Assembly: GCA_963851025.1 (NCBI GenBank)
Contig: CAWKOA010000013.1
Location: 1-64,000 of the forward strand
Source: RYN-230 sp963851025
GTDB taxonomy: Bacteria; Actinomycetota; Actinomycetes; Streptosporangiales; Streptosporangiaceae
DNA: 64,000 nucleotides
Direction of reading: 5' to 3'
Notes under the pieces: generated by a model
Database searches by the model: none
What the model saw: the letters and a program-made list of their open reading frames with translations, nothing else
What the model was told of the DNA's origin: nothing
Shown here: one piece after another, positions 8,601-17,134 of the stretch
Layout of the letters: every line of letters begins with the position of its first letter
Numbering within the stretch: position 1 is the first letter of the stretch
Position numbers and translations under genes: made by a program

Positions 8601-9658
8601 AGACGGCCTGGTCCGGCTGTGGACACTGCCCACCCCGGTGCTGCGGACAGGCGGGCCGGTCAACAGCGTGGCCTACAGTGGCCGGCTGCTCGCGGTCGGC
8701 GGCACTGACCTCCAGGTGTGGGATTCCGTCACCCGCCTCCCGCTCGCGGCGGCCGCCGTGCCCGGTCCGGCGGGCACGATCGTCAACGCGGTGGCCTTCT
8801 CACGGTCGGGAGCAGACCTGGCGGCCGGCTACAGCGACGGCCAGCTGCAGCTCTGGGGGGTAGGCCCCCGGGGCATGCTGACCCAGCTCAGCCCGCCGGT
8901 CCAGGCGTCCGCCAGCGGCCTGGTCGAGTTCGCCACGTTCAGTCCGGACGGCGGGCTGCTGGCCACGGGCGGCGACGATGGGACCGTGCGGCTGTGGTCG
9001 GTCACCGATCCTGCGCATCCCCGGCTGCTGGCCACGGCGCCCGACTCGGGCACCTACGTGTTCTCGGTCGCGTTCAGCCCGGACGGCCGCACGCTCGCGG
9101 CGGCCAGCGCGGACGGGCTCACCCGGCTGTGGAACGTCAGCCCGGCCCGGCTATCTCACGAAGATCGCCACGCTGGCCGGGCCGACGAGCTACGCCATCT
9201 CGGTCGCGTTCAGCCCGGACGGCCGCACCCTGGCCGTGGGCAGCGCCGACAAGACCGTGCGGCTGTGGAACGTCACCGACCCGGCCCGGCCGGCCCGGCT
9301 GGGCCGCCCGCTCACCGGGCCGAGCGGCTACGTCTACTCGGTGGCCTTCAGCCCGGGCGGGCAGACCCTGGCGGCCGGGGCGACCGACCACACCGTCTGG
9401 CTCTGGCACGTCAGCAATCCGGCCCGGCCGGGCCTGGTGGCCGCGCTGACCGGCCCGGCGGAGCAGGTGTTCTCGGTCGCTTTCTCACCCGGCGGCAGCA
9501 CGCTGGCCGCGGGCAGCGCCGACGGCACGGTCACGCTCTGGGACACCCAGGTCCGCGCGGCCGCCACCGACGTATGCGACACCGCGGGGCAGCGGCTGAC
9601 CCGGGCCGAGTGGGCCGCCTACATACCTGGACGGCTTTACGCACCCCCGTGCGGGTGA
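5656..9658 (+). pseudogene. HTH-STAND NTPase-WD40 giant protein gene, frameshifted near 9140-9152
   Basis: Starts at GTG 5656 after AGAGGGGGG. Order of parts: an XRE-like helix-turn-helix (about residues 36-110); an AAA/STAND NTPase of the nSTAND1 type with Walker A GPSGSGKSS and Walker B LLIVVDQFEE; a winged-helix-like region; a membrane helix (LVAALTVLVILTVGLAGYAF, about residue 600); then WD40 repeats. Eleven repeats lie in the first frame and three more in the next frame, ending in a family-typical tail (LTRAEWAAYIPGRLYAPPC). Fourteen blades would make two seven-bladed propellers. The frame changes inside CCGGCCCGG, where the inter-repeat linker is about 8 nt shorter than expected. Related proteins act as signal-sensing STAND switches, some in defence. 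As read, the product is truncated and continues into antisense of the next gene. A sequencing error is possible. Confidence 0.85.
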
Positions 9659-10908
9659 GGCGCGGGGCCCCGCCGGGACGGCCCCCGGAGCAGCCCGCGG
9701 GCCCGCAGCGCCACCTCCAGCTCGAAGCGGGCTCCCGGCTCGGCCAGCACCGGGCCGAACAGCTCCTGGATCTGCCGCAGCCGGTAGCGGACCGTCTGCG
9801 GGTGGACGTGCAGCTGGCCGGCGGCCAGCCGGGCGTTGCCCGCGTTCTGCAGCCAGGCCAGCAGCGTCTCGGCCACCACGTCCTGCTGCACCGGCCGGAG
9901 CCCGGCCAGCGGCGCGAGCCGGACGGCGCTGAGCACCCGGGCCAGTTCCTCGTCCGCGGACAGCAGCAGCGTGGCGAGATGCTCCTCGCACCGGATCAGG
10001 CCCCGGCCGCCGGTGACCAGCCCCCGGCGGGCCAGGGCCAGCATCTGCCGGGCCCAGCGCAGCGAGCTGGCCGCCCGGCTGAGCGGGACCGCCGGGCCCA
10101 GCGCGCCGGTCCACCCGCGCAGGCCACGCTCGATGACCTCGGCCCGGCCGGGACCGTCCGGGTCCGGCACCAGCAGGCACGGATCCTGGCGGGCCACGTC
10201 GACCAGGACGTCCGGCGGCAGCGCGGGCAGCGGGCCGAAATGATCCTGGCTGCGGTCTTCCAGGGCCACCACCGCGACCCGGCGGGGCAGCGCCCACCCG
10301 GCGGCGCGGGCGAGTTCCGCGACCGCCTCCCGGGAGACCGGCGGATCGGTGACGATCAGGTCGAGCAGCCGGCGGCGGCGGCGCTCCAGCTCACCCGCGA
10401 CTTCCGCGCTGGCCTGGGTGAAGCCTTCCGAGCAGGCCGCGGCGAGCTCGTCGAGGTACAGGAACAGGGCCTCGCCCACCGGCCCGATCACGTCGATGCT
10501 CAGGCTGCCGCGGACCGCCTGCTCGCACAGCATGCGCCAGGTGACCCGGGCGCCGAGCCGCAGCGCCGACTGCAGCGGCTCCAGGCTGCGCCCCTCGGCG
10601 GCCTCGATCCGGCCGATGTCGCGGAAGAGCTGCGCGGTCGTCTCGCGCGGGGTCCCCGGATCGGCGATCTGCAGGACGAACTGCTGCACGGCCTGGTGCA
10701 CGGCGCGGCGGACCGTGCTGGTGTAGGTGTCGTCGTTCGGCCGCGCGTATTCCGGCACTTCCCGCTGGATCGCGTCGATCACTTCCTCGGCCGCGCGCCC
10801 TAGTTCCGGGCGCATGACGTCGGCCACCTGCGGTGGCACCGCAGGCCACGCGCCCGCGTCCGGGAACGCTGAGCTGTGCGGGGACACCGCGCCGTTTCCT
10901 TGCCGCAC
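9637..10908 (-). CDS. PucR/CdaR-type helix-turn-helix regulator
   Basis: About 423 residues from GTG 10908; an alternative GTG at 10887 has AAGGAAA upstream. A helical N-terminal region of the type AQLFRDIGRIEAAEGRSLEPLQSALRLG is followed by a degenerate middle domain. The C-terminal PucR HTH reads NARLAAGQLHVHPQTVRYRLRQIQELFG (given here only to name the hallmark HPQTVRYRL). Such regulators respond to purines, amino acids or metabolites, often acting on adjacent genes. It is divergent from a secreted lipase across a spacer holding a 21-bp hairpin. Its 3' end overlaps the WD40 gene by 22 nt, tail to tail. Confidence 0.8.
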   Translation of the reverse strand: MRQGNGAVSPHSSAFPDAGAWPAVPPQVADVMRPELGRAAEEVIDAIQREVPEYARPNDDTYTSTVRRAVHQAVQQFVLQIADPGTPRETTAQLFRDIGRIEAAEGRSLEPLQSALRLGARVTWRMLCEQAVRGSLSIDVIGPVGEALFLYLDELAAACSEGFTQASAEVAGELERRRRRLLDLIVTDPPVSREAVAELARAAGWALPRRVAVVALEDRSQDHFGPLPALPPDVLVDVARQDPCLLVPDPDGPGRAEVIERGLRGWTGALGPAVPLSRAASSLRWARQMLALARRGLVTGGRGLIRCEEHLATLLLSADEELARVLSAVRLAPLAGLRPVQQDVVAETLLAWLQNAGNARLAAGQLHVHPQTVRYRLRQIQELFGPVLAEPGARFELEVALRARGLLRGPSRRGPAPHPHGGA

Positions 10909-10980
10909 GCCTCATCACCAGCCCTGTTGACCCGAACGTACACGAAGGCGGCGGCGAGGTCTTTACGGCGAGGCGAAGTC

Positions 10981-11025
10981 GCCGGCCCGCCCATTTGTCC
11001 GCTGCGGATAAATGGGCGGGCCGGC
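10981..11025. promoter_or_regulatory. 21-bp near-perfect hairpin in the regulator/lipase divergent spacer
   Basis: Arms 10981-11001 and 11005-11025 pair along all 21 bases with one G-U, leaving a CTG triloop. The palindrome reads outward from ATTTGTCCG to GCCGGCCCGCCC. It lies between two divergent starts (10908 and 11132), where a terminator is not expected. It could be an operator, an RNA structure in the lipase leader, or a relic of a mobile end. Confidence 0.55.
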
Positions 11026-11131
11026 TGGCTGACATCGGTGAGCAGACCGGCCGGCCCGGCCGATGTTCAATCTGGGTGCCGGAACATCGGGGGCGACCGG
11101 ATTCCGGGTCCGCCGATCCACGGAGGCAAAG

Positions 11132-12109
11132 ATGCCTTATCGCGCATTAACCCGTCGTCTTATTATGCTCACCGCCGCCGCCTGTACCGCGCTGGCCGTC
11201 GCCGCCTGGCCGGCCCCGGACGCCTCAGCCGCCGCCAGCCCGGCTCCGCTGCCGGTCAACTACGACTTCGCCGCCGGGGCCCTGGCCACCTTCAGCTCGC
11301 CGGATACTCCCCCGCCGGGCGCCAATAATTTCTCCTGCCAGCCCAGCGCCGCCCATCCCTATCCGGTCGTCCTGGTGCACGGCACCCTGGCCAATATGAA
11401 TGACAACTGGCAGGCCGCCTCGCCCATCCTGGCCAATCATGGCTACTGCGTTTTCGCGTTCAATTACGGCGGCAGCTCGCCCTCCTCGGTGCTCCAGGGC
11501 ACCGGCGACATCGCCGCGTCCGCACAGCAGCTGGCCGCCTTCGTCAACCAGGTGCTCGCCGCGACCGGCGCGGCCAAAGTCGATCTGGTCGGCCATTCCC
11601 AGGGCGGGATGATGCCGCGCTACTACCTCGATTTCCTGGGCGGCGCGGCCAGGGTGGCGACGTTCGTGGCGCTGGCCCCGTCCAACTACGGCACCACGCT
11701 GGACGGGCTCACCCAGCTGGGCCAGCAGCTGAGCATCATCATGCCCATCAACGGCGCGCTGAGCACGGTCTGCACCGCGTGCGTGCAGCAGGAGGAGGGC
11801 TCGGCCTTCCTGAAGACGCTGAACGCGACCCCGACGGTGCCGGGCGTGAACTACACCGTCATCGAATCCTGGGACGACGAGGTGGTCACGCCGTACACGA
11901 ACGCGTTCCTGCCGGCCGCCCCGAACGTCACCAACATCACCGTCAACCGGCAGTGCGTGCTGGACTCGTCCGATCATCTCGAGATCGTCGCGGACCCGGT
12001 GGCCATGGCCGACATGCTCAACGCGCTCGACCCGGCCCACCCGGTACACGTTCCGTGCCTGGTCGTCCTCCCGGTCACCGGCCCGGTAGGCCCCGTGCCT
12101 GCGTTCTGA
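11132..12109 (+). CDS. Secreted alpha/beta-hydrolase lipase (class 2 / LipA-EstA like)
   Basis: 325 residues. A signal peptide with RR pair and hydrophobic core (RRLIMLTAAACTALAVAAW) ends near DASAAAS. The mature domain has the oxyanion loop VVLVHGTLAN and the nucleophile elbow GHSQGG (Ser156). Probable acid residues are Asp248/249 in SWDDEVV, and His282 lies in SSDHLEI. This is a lipase_2-type alpha/beta hydrolase acting on esters outside the cell. Start ATG 11132 is preceded by CGGAGG at ideal spacing; an upstream ATG at 11063 lacks one. Paired Cys in FSCQ and later NRQCVL/CLVV may form disulfides. It is divergent from a PucR-like gene that may control it. Confidence 0.88.
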   Translation: MPYRALTRRLIMLTAAACTALAVAAWPAPDASAAASPAPLPVNYDFAAGALATFSSPDTPPPGANNFSCQPSAAHPYPVVLVHGTLANMNDNWQAASPILANHGYCVFAFNYGGSSPSSVLQGTGDIAASAQQLAAFVNQVLAATGAAKVDLVGHSQGGMMPRYYLDFLGGAARVATFVALAPSNYGTTLDGLTQLGQQLSIIMPINGALSTVCTACVQQEEGSAFLKTLNATPTVPGVNYTVIESWDDEVVTPYTNAFLPAAPNVTNITVNRQCVLDSSDHLEIVADPVAMADMLNALDPAHPVHVPCLVVLPVTGPVGPVPAF

Positions 12110-12137
12110 GGGCGGCCGGGCCCGGTTAACCTGGCTC

Positions 12138-13865
12138 GTGCGCACCAACGACGAGGTCGCCGCGCTGCTCGCCGAGTACGCCGACCTGCTCGCGATCACC
12201 GGTGGTGACGCGTTCCGGATCAGGTCCTACGAGAAGGCCGCCCGCTCGGTCGGCGGCTACCCGGAGGACCTGGCCCGGGTCGATCCCGCGGAGCTGGACC
12301 AGATCCCGAACGTGGGCCGGGCCATCGCGGCCAAGATCCGCGATTACCTGGGCACGGGCCACATCCGCCAGCTGGACGCGCTGCGCGCCAAGGTCCCGGA
12401 CGGGGTGCGGCAGCTGACCGGGGTGGCCGGGCTGGGGCCGAAGCGGGCCATGGTCCTGTACACCGAGCGCGGCATCCACTCCGTGGACGAACTCGAAGCG
12501 GCGATCGCGGCGGGCCGGCTGGAGGGACTGCCCGGCTTCGGCCCCAAGTCGGAGGAGAACCTGCTCCGCGGCATCGAGCTCATCCGCAAGTCCGCGGGCC
12601 GGTCCCGGATCGACACCGCGATGGACCTGGCCGCGGAGCTCATGGCCCGGCTGGCCGCCGTGCCCGGCTGCACCCGCTGCGCGTACGCGGGATCGCTGCG
12701 CCGGATGCGCGACACGATCGGGGATGTGGACATCCTCGCGGTGGCCGCCGATCCGCCTGCGCTGATGGCCGCGTTCCGGGAACTGCCGCTGGCCGCCGAG
12801 GTCATCGCCAGCGGTGACGCCAAGACCTCGATCCGGACCGCCGACGGCATCCAGGCCGACCTGCGGGTCGTCCCGGAGGGCAGCTGGGGCGCGGCGCTGC
12901 TGTACTTCACCGGGTCGCAGGCGCACAACGTCCGGCTCCGCGAGAGGGCCATCCACCGGGGGCTGAAGCTGTCCGAGTACGGCCTGACCGACGCGGAGAC
13001 CGGGGCGGTACTCGCGGCCGCCACGGAGGAGGAGGTGTACCACGGGCTGGGGCTGCCGTGGATAGCGCCGCCGCTACGCGAGGACAGCGGGGAGATCGAG
13101 GCCGCGCAGCACGGCGAGCTGCCCGTCCTGGTCACCGAGGCGGACCTGCGCGGCGACCTGCACACCCACACCAACCTGACCGACGGGGTGGCGCCGCTGA
13201 CCGCCATGCTGGAGGCCGCGGCGGCCCGCGGCTACGCGTACTACGCGGTCACCGACCACGCCCCCAACCTGTTCATGCAGCGGATGACCGACGAGAAGAT
13301 GCTGGCCCAGCGGGCTGAGGTTCGCCGCCTGGACGGCCAGTACAGCGGGATGCGGCTGCTGCATGGCACCGAGCTGAACATCGGCCCGGACGGCGAGGTG
13401 GACTGGCCCGCGGAGTTCCTCGGCGGTTTCGACCTGTGCGTGGCCTCGGTGCACTCGCACTTCACCCAGCCGCGGGAGGAGATGACCCGCCGGATGCTGC
13501 GGGCTATCGAGAACCCGCACGTGGCCATCCTGGGCCACCCCACGACCCGCATGATCGGCCGGCGCCCGCCGGTGGACGCGGACCTCGACGCGGTGTACGA
13601 GGCGTGCGCGCGGACCGGGACCGCGATCGAGATCGACGCGTTCCCGGACCGGCTGGACCTGTCCGCCGAGCATGTCCGGCTGGCCCGCCGGCACGGCGTG
13701 GCGTTCAGCATCGACAGCGACGCGCACGCGGTCGGCCATCTCGATGTGATGCGCTACGGAATCGGCACCGCGCAGCGCGGCTGGCTGAGCGCGGACGAGG
13801 TGATCAACACCTGGCCGCTAGACCGGCTGACCGCGTTCCTGAACGCCAAGCGCCACGCGTCCTGA
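12138..13865 (+). CDS. polX: Family X DNA polymerase / 3'-5' exonuclease with PHP domain
   Basis: 575 residues, typical bacterial PolX. The N-terminal polymerase X core (about 1-310) has helix-hairpin-helix segments (LDQIPNVGRAIAAKI; VAGLGPKRAMVLY; LPGFGPKSEENL) and the metal Asp pair in IGDVDILAV. A C-terminal PHP phosphoesterase domain starts at GDLHTHTNLTDG (about 337). Its histidine clusters (VTDHAPN, ASVHSHF, GHPTTR, DSDAHAVGHLD) are intact, so exonuclease activity is expected. It takes part in base-excision or gap repair in the cytoplasm. GTG start at 12138 follows the lipase stop by 28 nt on the same strand. Confidence 0.92.
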   Translation: MRTNDEVAALLAEYADLLAITGGDAFRIRSYEKAARSVGGYPEDLARVDPAELDQIPNVGRAIAAKIRDYLGTGHIRQLDALRAKVPDGVRQLTGVAGLGPKRAMVLYTERGIHSVDELEAAIAAGRLEGLPGFGPKSEENLLRGIELIRKSAGRSRIDTAMDLAAELMARLAAVPGCTRCAYAGSLRRMRDTIGDVDILAVAADPPALMAAFRELPLAAEVIASGDAKTSIRTADGIQADLRVVPEGSWGAALLYFTGSQAHNVRLRERAIHRGLKLSEYGLTDAETGAVLAAATEEEVYHGLGLPWIAPPLREDSGEIEAAQHGELPVLVTEADLRGDLHTHTNLTDGVAPLTAMLEAAAARGYAYYAVTDHAPNLFMQRMTDEKMLAQRAEVRRLDGQYSGMRLLHGTELNIGPDGEVDWPAEFLGGFDLCVASVHSHFTQPREEMTRRMLRAIENPHVAILGHPTTRMIGRRPPVDADLDAVYEACARTGTAIEIDAFPDRLDLSAEHVRLARRHGVAFSIDSDAHAVGHLDVMRYGIGTAQRGWLSADEVINTWPLDRLTAFLNAKRHAS

Positions 13866-13868
13866 ACC

Positions 13869-15242
13869 TCAGCCCGGCGGGGCCTGGCGCAGGTAGCGCG
13901 CGAACCAGTCGCGGGCCAGGGAGGCCACCTGCTCCAGCGTGCCAGGCTCGGCGAACAGGTGCCCCGCGCCCGGGATCACCACGAGCCGGCTCTCACACCG
14001 CAGCTGGGCCCGGGCGGACTCGTTCAGCTCGAGCACCCGGTCGTCCAGCCCGCCGACCAGGAACAGGGTGGGCGCGCGGACCTGGGCCAGCGCGGCCCCG
14101 GCGAGGTCGGGACGGCCGCCGCGGGAGACCACCGCGGCGATCGCGCCGCGCCCGCCCGGCTGGTCAGGGTCGGCGGCGGCGCGCAGCGCCGCGGCCGCCC
14201 CGGTGCTGGCCCCGAAGTACCCTACCGGGACGTGCTGCAGGCCGGGCTGCGCGCGGAGCCAGGCGGTGGCCGCGGACAGCCGGCTGGCCAGCAGGCCGAT
14301 GTCGAACACGTTGGCCCGGTCCGCTTCCTCTTCCGGCGTGAGCAGGTCGAAGAGCAGGCTGCCCAGCCCGACCACGTGCAGGGCGCCGGCCACGAACATG
14401 TTGCGCGGGCTGGTGCGGCTGCTCCCGCTGCCGTGCGCGAACACCACCACCCCGCGCGCCCCGGCCGGGACGTCCAGCCGTCCCGGCAGCGGCACCGTCC
14501 CGGCCATGACGATCACGTCCCGCGCTTCCTCCCCCGGCGCCCCGTCCCGCGCTTCCTCCCCCGGCGCCCCGGCCCGCGCTTCCCCGCCCGGCGCCCCGTC
14601 CCGGGCCCGGTCCAGCAGGCTGACCACTTCCTCGTCAGCCGTCTGCGCGAAGTCCCGGTACCACTGGCCGATGGCCAGGAACGGCTCGGGCGCTTCCACG
14701 CAGACGACCTCGTCGGCCACGCTGGCCAGCGCCTCGACCGAAGACGGCGGCGCGACCGGGACGGCCAGCACCACCCGGGCCGCCCCGTGCGCCCGCGCCA
14801 CCTGGCACGCCGCCCGCGCGGTGGAGCCGGTCGCGATGCCGTCGTCCACCACGATCGCGGTCTTGCCGGTCAGCGGCACCCGGGGGTGGCCGGCCCGGTA
14901 GCGGTCCGCGCGGCGGCTCAGCTCGGCCCGCTCCTGCTGCTCGACCCCGGCGAACTCCCGGCGGCTGACGTGCTCCGCCTCGATCACCTCGTCGTTGACG
15001 ACCCGGACGCCGTCCTCGCCGATCGCGCCCATGGCCAGCTCAGGCTGGGCGGGCAGGCCGATCTTGCGGACCAGGATGACGTCCAGCGGGGCGTCCAGCG
15101 CCCGGGCGATCTCGTAGGCGACCGGGATGCCGCCCCGGGGCAGGCCCAGCACCACCGTGCCCGCTCCCCGCTTGATCCCCGGCCGGCCGGCCAGCAGGCC
15201 GGCCAGCCGCCGCCCGGCGTCGGCGCGATCGAGGAAGGGCAT
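13869..15242 (-). CDS. Phosphoribosyltransferase-alpha/beta-hydrolase fusion protein
   Basis: 457 residues from ATG 15242. The N-terminal type I phosphoribosyltransferase domain (about 1-215) has the PRPP loop TAIVVDDGIATGSTARAA. A linker follows, made of three 9-residue repeats (GAPGEEARD type). The C-terminal dienelactone-hydrolase-like domain (about 255-457) shows VVVFAHGSGSSR and the nucleophile elbow GASTG, with a late LFLVGGLDDRV and GAGHLF supplying the probable Asp and His. The two domains occur as neighbours or fusions in many actinomycetes; the substrate is unknown. The start lies 16 nt from the stop of the upstream F420-type gene, so they are likely co-transcribed. Confidence 0.85.
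   Translation of the reverse strand: MPFLDRADAGRRLAGLLAGRPGIKRGAGTVVLGLPRGGIPVAYEIARALDAPLDVILVRKIGLPAQPELAMGAIGEDGVRVVNDEVIEAEHVSRREFAGVEQQERAELSRRADRYRAGHPRVPLTGKTAIVVDDGIATGSTARAACQVARAHGAARVVLAVPVAPPSSVEALASVADEVVCVEAPEPFLAIGQWYRDFAQTADEEVVSLLDRARDGAPGGEARAGAPGEEARDGAPGEEARDVIVMAGTVPLPGRLDVPAGARGVVVFAHGSGSSRTSPRNMFVAGALHVVGLGSLLFDLLTPEEEADRANVFDIGLLASRLSAATAWLRAQPGLQHVPVGYFGASTGAAAALRAAADPDQPGGRGAIAAVVSRGGRPDLAGAALAQVRAPTLFLVGGLDDRVLELNESARAQLRCESRLVVIPGAGHLFAEPGTLEQVASLARDWFARYLRQAPPG
14521..14601 (-). repeat. Three tandem 27-nt repeats encoding the interdomain linker
   Basis: Units at 14521-14547, 14548-14574 and 14575-14601 are nearly identical. They encode GAPG(E/G)EAR(D/A) three times between the phosphoribosyltransferase and hydrolase domains. 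The unit is nine codons, so copy-number change keeps frame and alters only linker length. Confidence 0.85.
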
Positions 15243-15257
15243 CCCGTCCACCCCCGC

Positions 15258-16169
15258 TTACGTCTCGATCAGGGACGTGAGCAGCCGCCGGGTCCGCACC
15301 GCGTCCTCGCCGCGGCCGAACTCCCCAGCCACGAAGTCGGTCACGCCGGCGTCGGCCAGGTCAGCCAGCTGGGCCGCGACGGACGCCTCGTCCCCGACCA
15401 GCGCCACATCCGCCGGGCCTGCCGCTCCCTCGCGGTCCAGCATGGCCCGGTACGACGGCAGGTCGCCGTAGATGGCGAAGACCTTGGCCGCGGCGGCGCG
15501 GGCCCCGTCCGGGTCGCTGGTCACGCAGATCGGCAGGATGCACACCACCCTCGGGCTGGGCCGGCCCGCGGCCTGCGCGGCGGCGGTGATGGTCGGCACG
15601 ATGTGCGAGCGGACCGTGGCCGGGCCGGTCATCCACAGCACCGTGCCGTCCGCGTACTCGGCGGCTACCTGCAGCATCCTGGGCCCCAGGGCGGCCAGCA
15701 GCAACGGCACCGGCGTCGGTCCCGGGATGGTCAGCGTGAGGTCGGCGCTGAGCTGGTTCCCCTGGACTTTGGCCGGCTCGCCGTGCAGGAGCGGCCGCAG
15801 GATCGACAGGTACTCCCGGGTGTGCTCGACCGGCTTGCCGAAGTCGTAGCCGAACATGTGCCGGATGACGATCTCGTGCGAGGTGCCGACGCCCAGGGTC
15901 AGCCGCCCCCCGGTGGCGGCGGCCACGGTCAGCGCCTGCTGGGCCAGGGCCGCCGGATGCCGCGGGTAGGTGGGGACGACGGCCGTGCCCAGCTCGATGC
16001 CGGGCACCTGGCTGCCCGCCACCGCCAGCGCGGTCAGCGCGTCGAGACCGAAGATGTTGTTCATCCAGGCGGACGGGAACCCGTCGTCCGCCGCGCGGCG
16101 CAGGGTGTCCCGCACCTGGCCGAGTGGGTCCGGTCCGGACGGGTCCGGCACTGACACGCCAATCCGCAT
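15258..16169 (-). CDS. Luciferase-like F420-dependent oxidoreductase
   Basis: 303 residues, a TIM-barrel luciferase-like monooxygenase of the actinobacterial F420-dependent group. Features are MRIGVSVPDPSG at the start, IELGTAVVPTYPRHPAALAQQALTVA in strand/helix 3-4, and GRLTLGVGTSHEIV lining the cofactor site. Substrate is unknown; relatives oxidise or reduce small organic hydride acceptors. It lies upstream of the phosphoribosyltransferase fusion on the same strand with a short gap, suggesting an operon. The start codon is ATG 16169. Confidence 0.85.
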   Translation of the reverse strand: MRIGVSVPDPSGPDPLGQVRDTLRRAADDGFPSAWMNNIFGLDALTALAVAGSQVPGIELGTAVVPTYPRHPAALAQQALTVAAATGGRLTLGVGTSHEIVIRHMFGYDFGKPVEHTREYLSILRPLLHGEPAKVQGNQLSADLTLTIPGPTPVPLLLAALGPRMLQVAAEYADGTVLWMTGPATVRSHIVPTITAAAQAAGRPSPRVVCILPICVTSDPDGARAAAAKVFAIYGDLPSYRAMLDREGAAGPADVALVGDEASVAAQLADLADAGVTDFVAGEFGRGEDAVRTRRLLTSLIET

Positions 16170-16228
16170 GAGGTTCTCCGCTCCGTCTTAAGCACGCTCA
16201 GCTCTGAGCACGTTCAGCTTGAGCACGT

Positions 16229-17134
16229 TCAGTCCTGCCCCGCATAAGCCACGGCTACCTCCGCCGCCAGACCCGCGTTGTCGGCGATCAGCTGCCGGTT
16301 GACCTCGATACTGCGCCCGCCGCTGAGCTCGTGCACCAGGTCCAGCACGGCCGGGGTCACCGCCTGGCCCCGGATTCCCTGGTCACGGACCTGATCGACC
16401 GCCTCAGCCAGGATCGGCTCGATGTCCAGCGAAGGATCCGGTGGCCTGGTCAGCAGCACCCCGGACGGACCGTTGAGGAGCCAATGCGCAGCGGTGAGGC
16501 GGGCGGCCTCCGCGGCATCGGTCACCATCGCGGACACTGGTGGACCACCCTGGGCGCTGTAGAACATCGGGAGCGTGCGGGTGCGCCAGCCCAGCACCGG
16601 CACGCCCAGGGTCTCCAGCAGTTCAGCGGTGGCCGAAACGTCGAGGATGGATTTGACGCCGGACGACACCACCAGGGCCTGGGTGCGGGCGATCTGCGGC
16701 AGGTCGGCGGAGACGTCGGGGACGGTGGCGAAGCCCCGGTGCACCCCGCCGGTGCCGCCGGTGGCCATGAACCGCAGGCCGGCCAGCCGGCACACGGCCA
16801 GCGTGCCGCCCACCGTGGTCGCGCCGAGCGCGCCCTGGACCAGGCAGGCGGCCAGGTCGCGGGCCCCGACCTTGCGGGCCGCGACGCCGGCGCTGGCGAA
16901 CCGCTTCAGGTCGGACTCGGTCAGCCCGATCCGCACCGCGCCGTCCACGATGCCGATCGTGGCGGGCACGGCGCCGGCCTCCCGGACCCGGGCCTCGGCG
17001 GCCAGCGCGACCGCGACCCCCTCGCCGCCCGGGAAGCCGTGCGAGACCAGGGTGGTCTCCAGCGCGACTACGGGCACCCCGCGGGCCAGGGCGTCCTGCA
17101 CCTCGTCCGTCATCAGCGGCGTAATCGCCGTCAC
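16229..17134 (-). CDS. psuG: Pseudouridine-5'-phosphate glycosidase
   Basis: 301 residues, full length for PsuG. Family motifs are present: VALETTLVSHGFPGGEG (catalytic Glu), TATIGIVDG-type region (VPATIGIVDGAVRIGL), a middle lysine region, and VVSSGVKSILDVSATAELLETLGVPV. The enzyme splits pseudouridine 5'-phosphate into uracil and ribose-5-phosphate. Its start overlaps the stop of the PfkB kinase gene by 4 nt, making the psuK-psuG pathway one operon: kinase first, glycosidase second. Confidence 0.93.
   Translation of the reverse strand: MTAITPLMTDEVQDALARGVPVVALETTLVSHGFPGGEGVAVALAAEARVREAGAVPATIGIVDGAVRIGLTESDLKRFASAGVAARKVGARDLAACLVQGALGATTVGGTLAVCRLAGLRFMATGGTGGVHRGFATVPDVSADLPQIARTQALVVSSGVKSILDVSATAELLETLGVPVLGWRTRTLPMFYSAQGGPPVSAMVTDAAEAARLTAAHWLLNGPSGVLLTRPPDPSLDIEPILAEAVDQVRDQGIRGQAVTPAVLDLVHELSGGRSIEVNRQLIADNAGLAAEVAVAYAGQD

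Noticed and set aside
9130..9160. Programmed ribosomal frameshift in the WD40 gene
   Set aside because: No slippery heptamer followed by a structure is visible. A missing stretch in the linker explains the shift better.
9160..10803. C-terminal 500 residues of the long frame after the WD40 break
   Set aside because: It is antisense to the PucR regulator, is Arg/Gly/Pro-rich and shows no domain. The true continuation is in the next frame.
13959..16154. 731-residue plus-strand open frame
   Set aside because: Antisense shadow of the phosphoribosyltransferase fusion and F420 gene in very GC-rich DNA; no start signal or family pattern.
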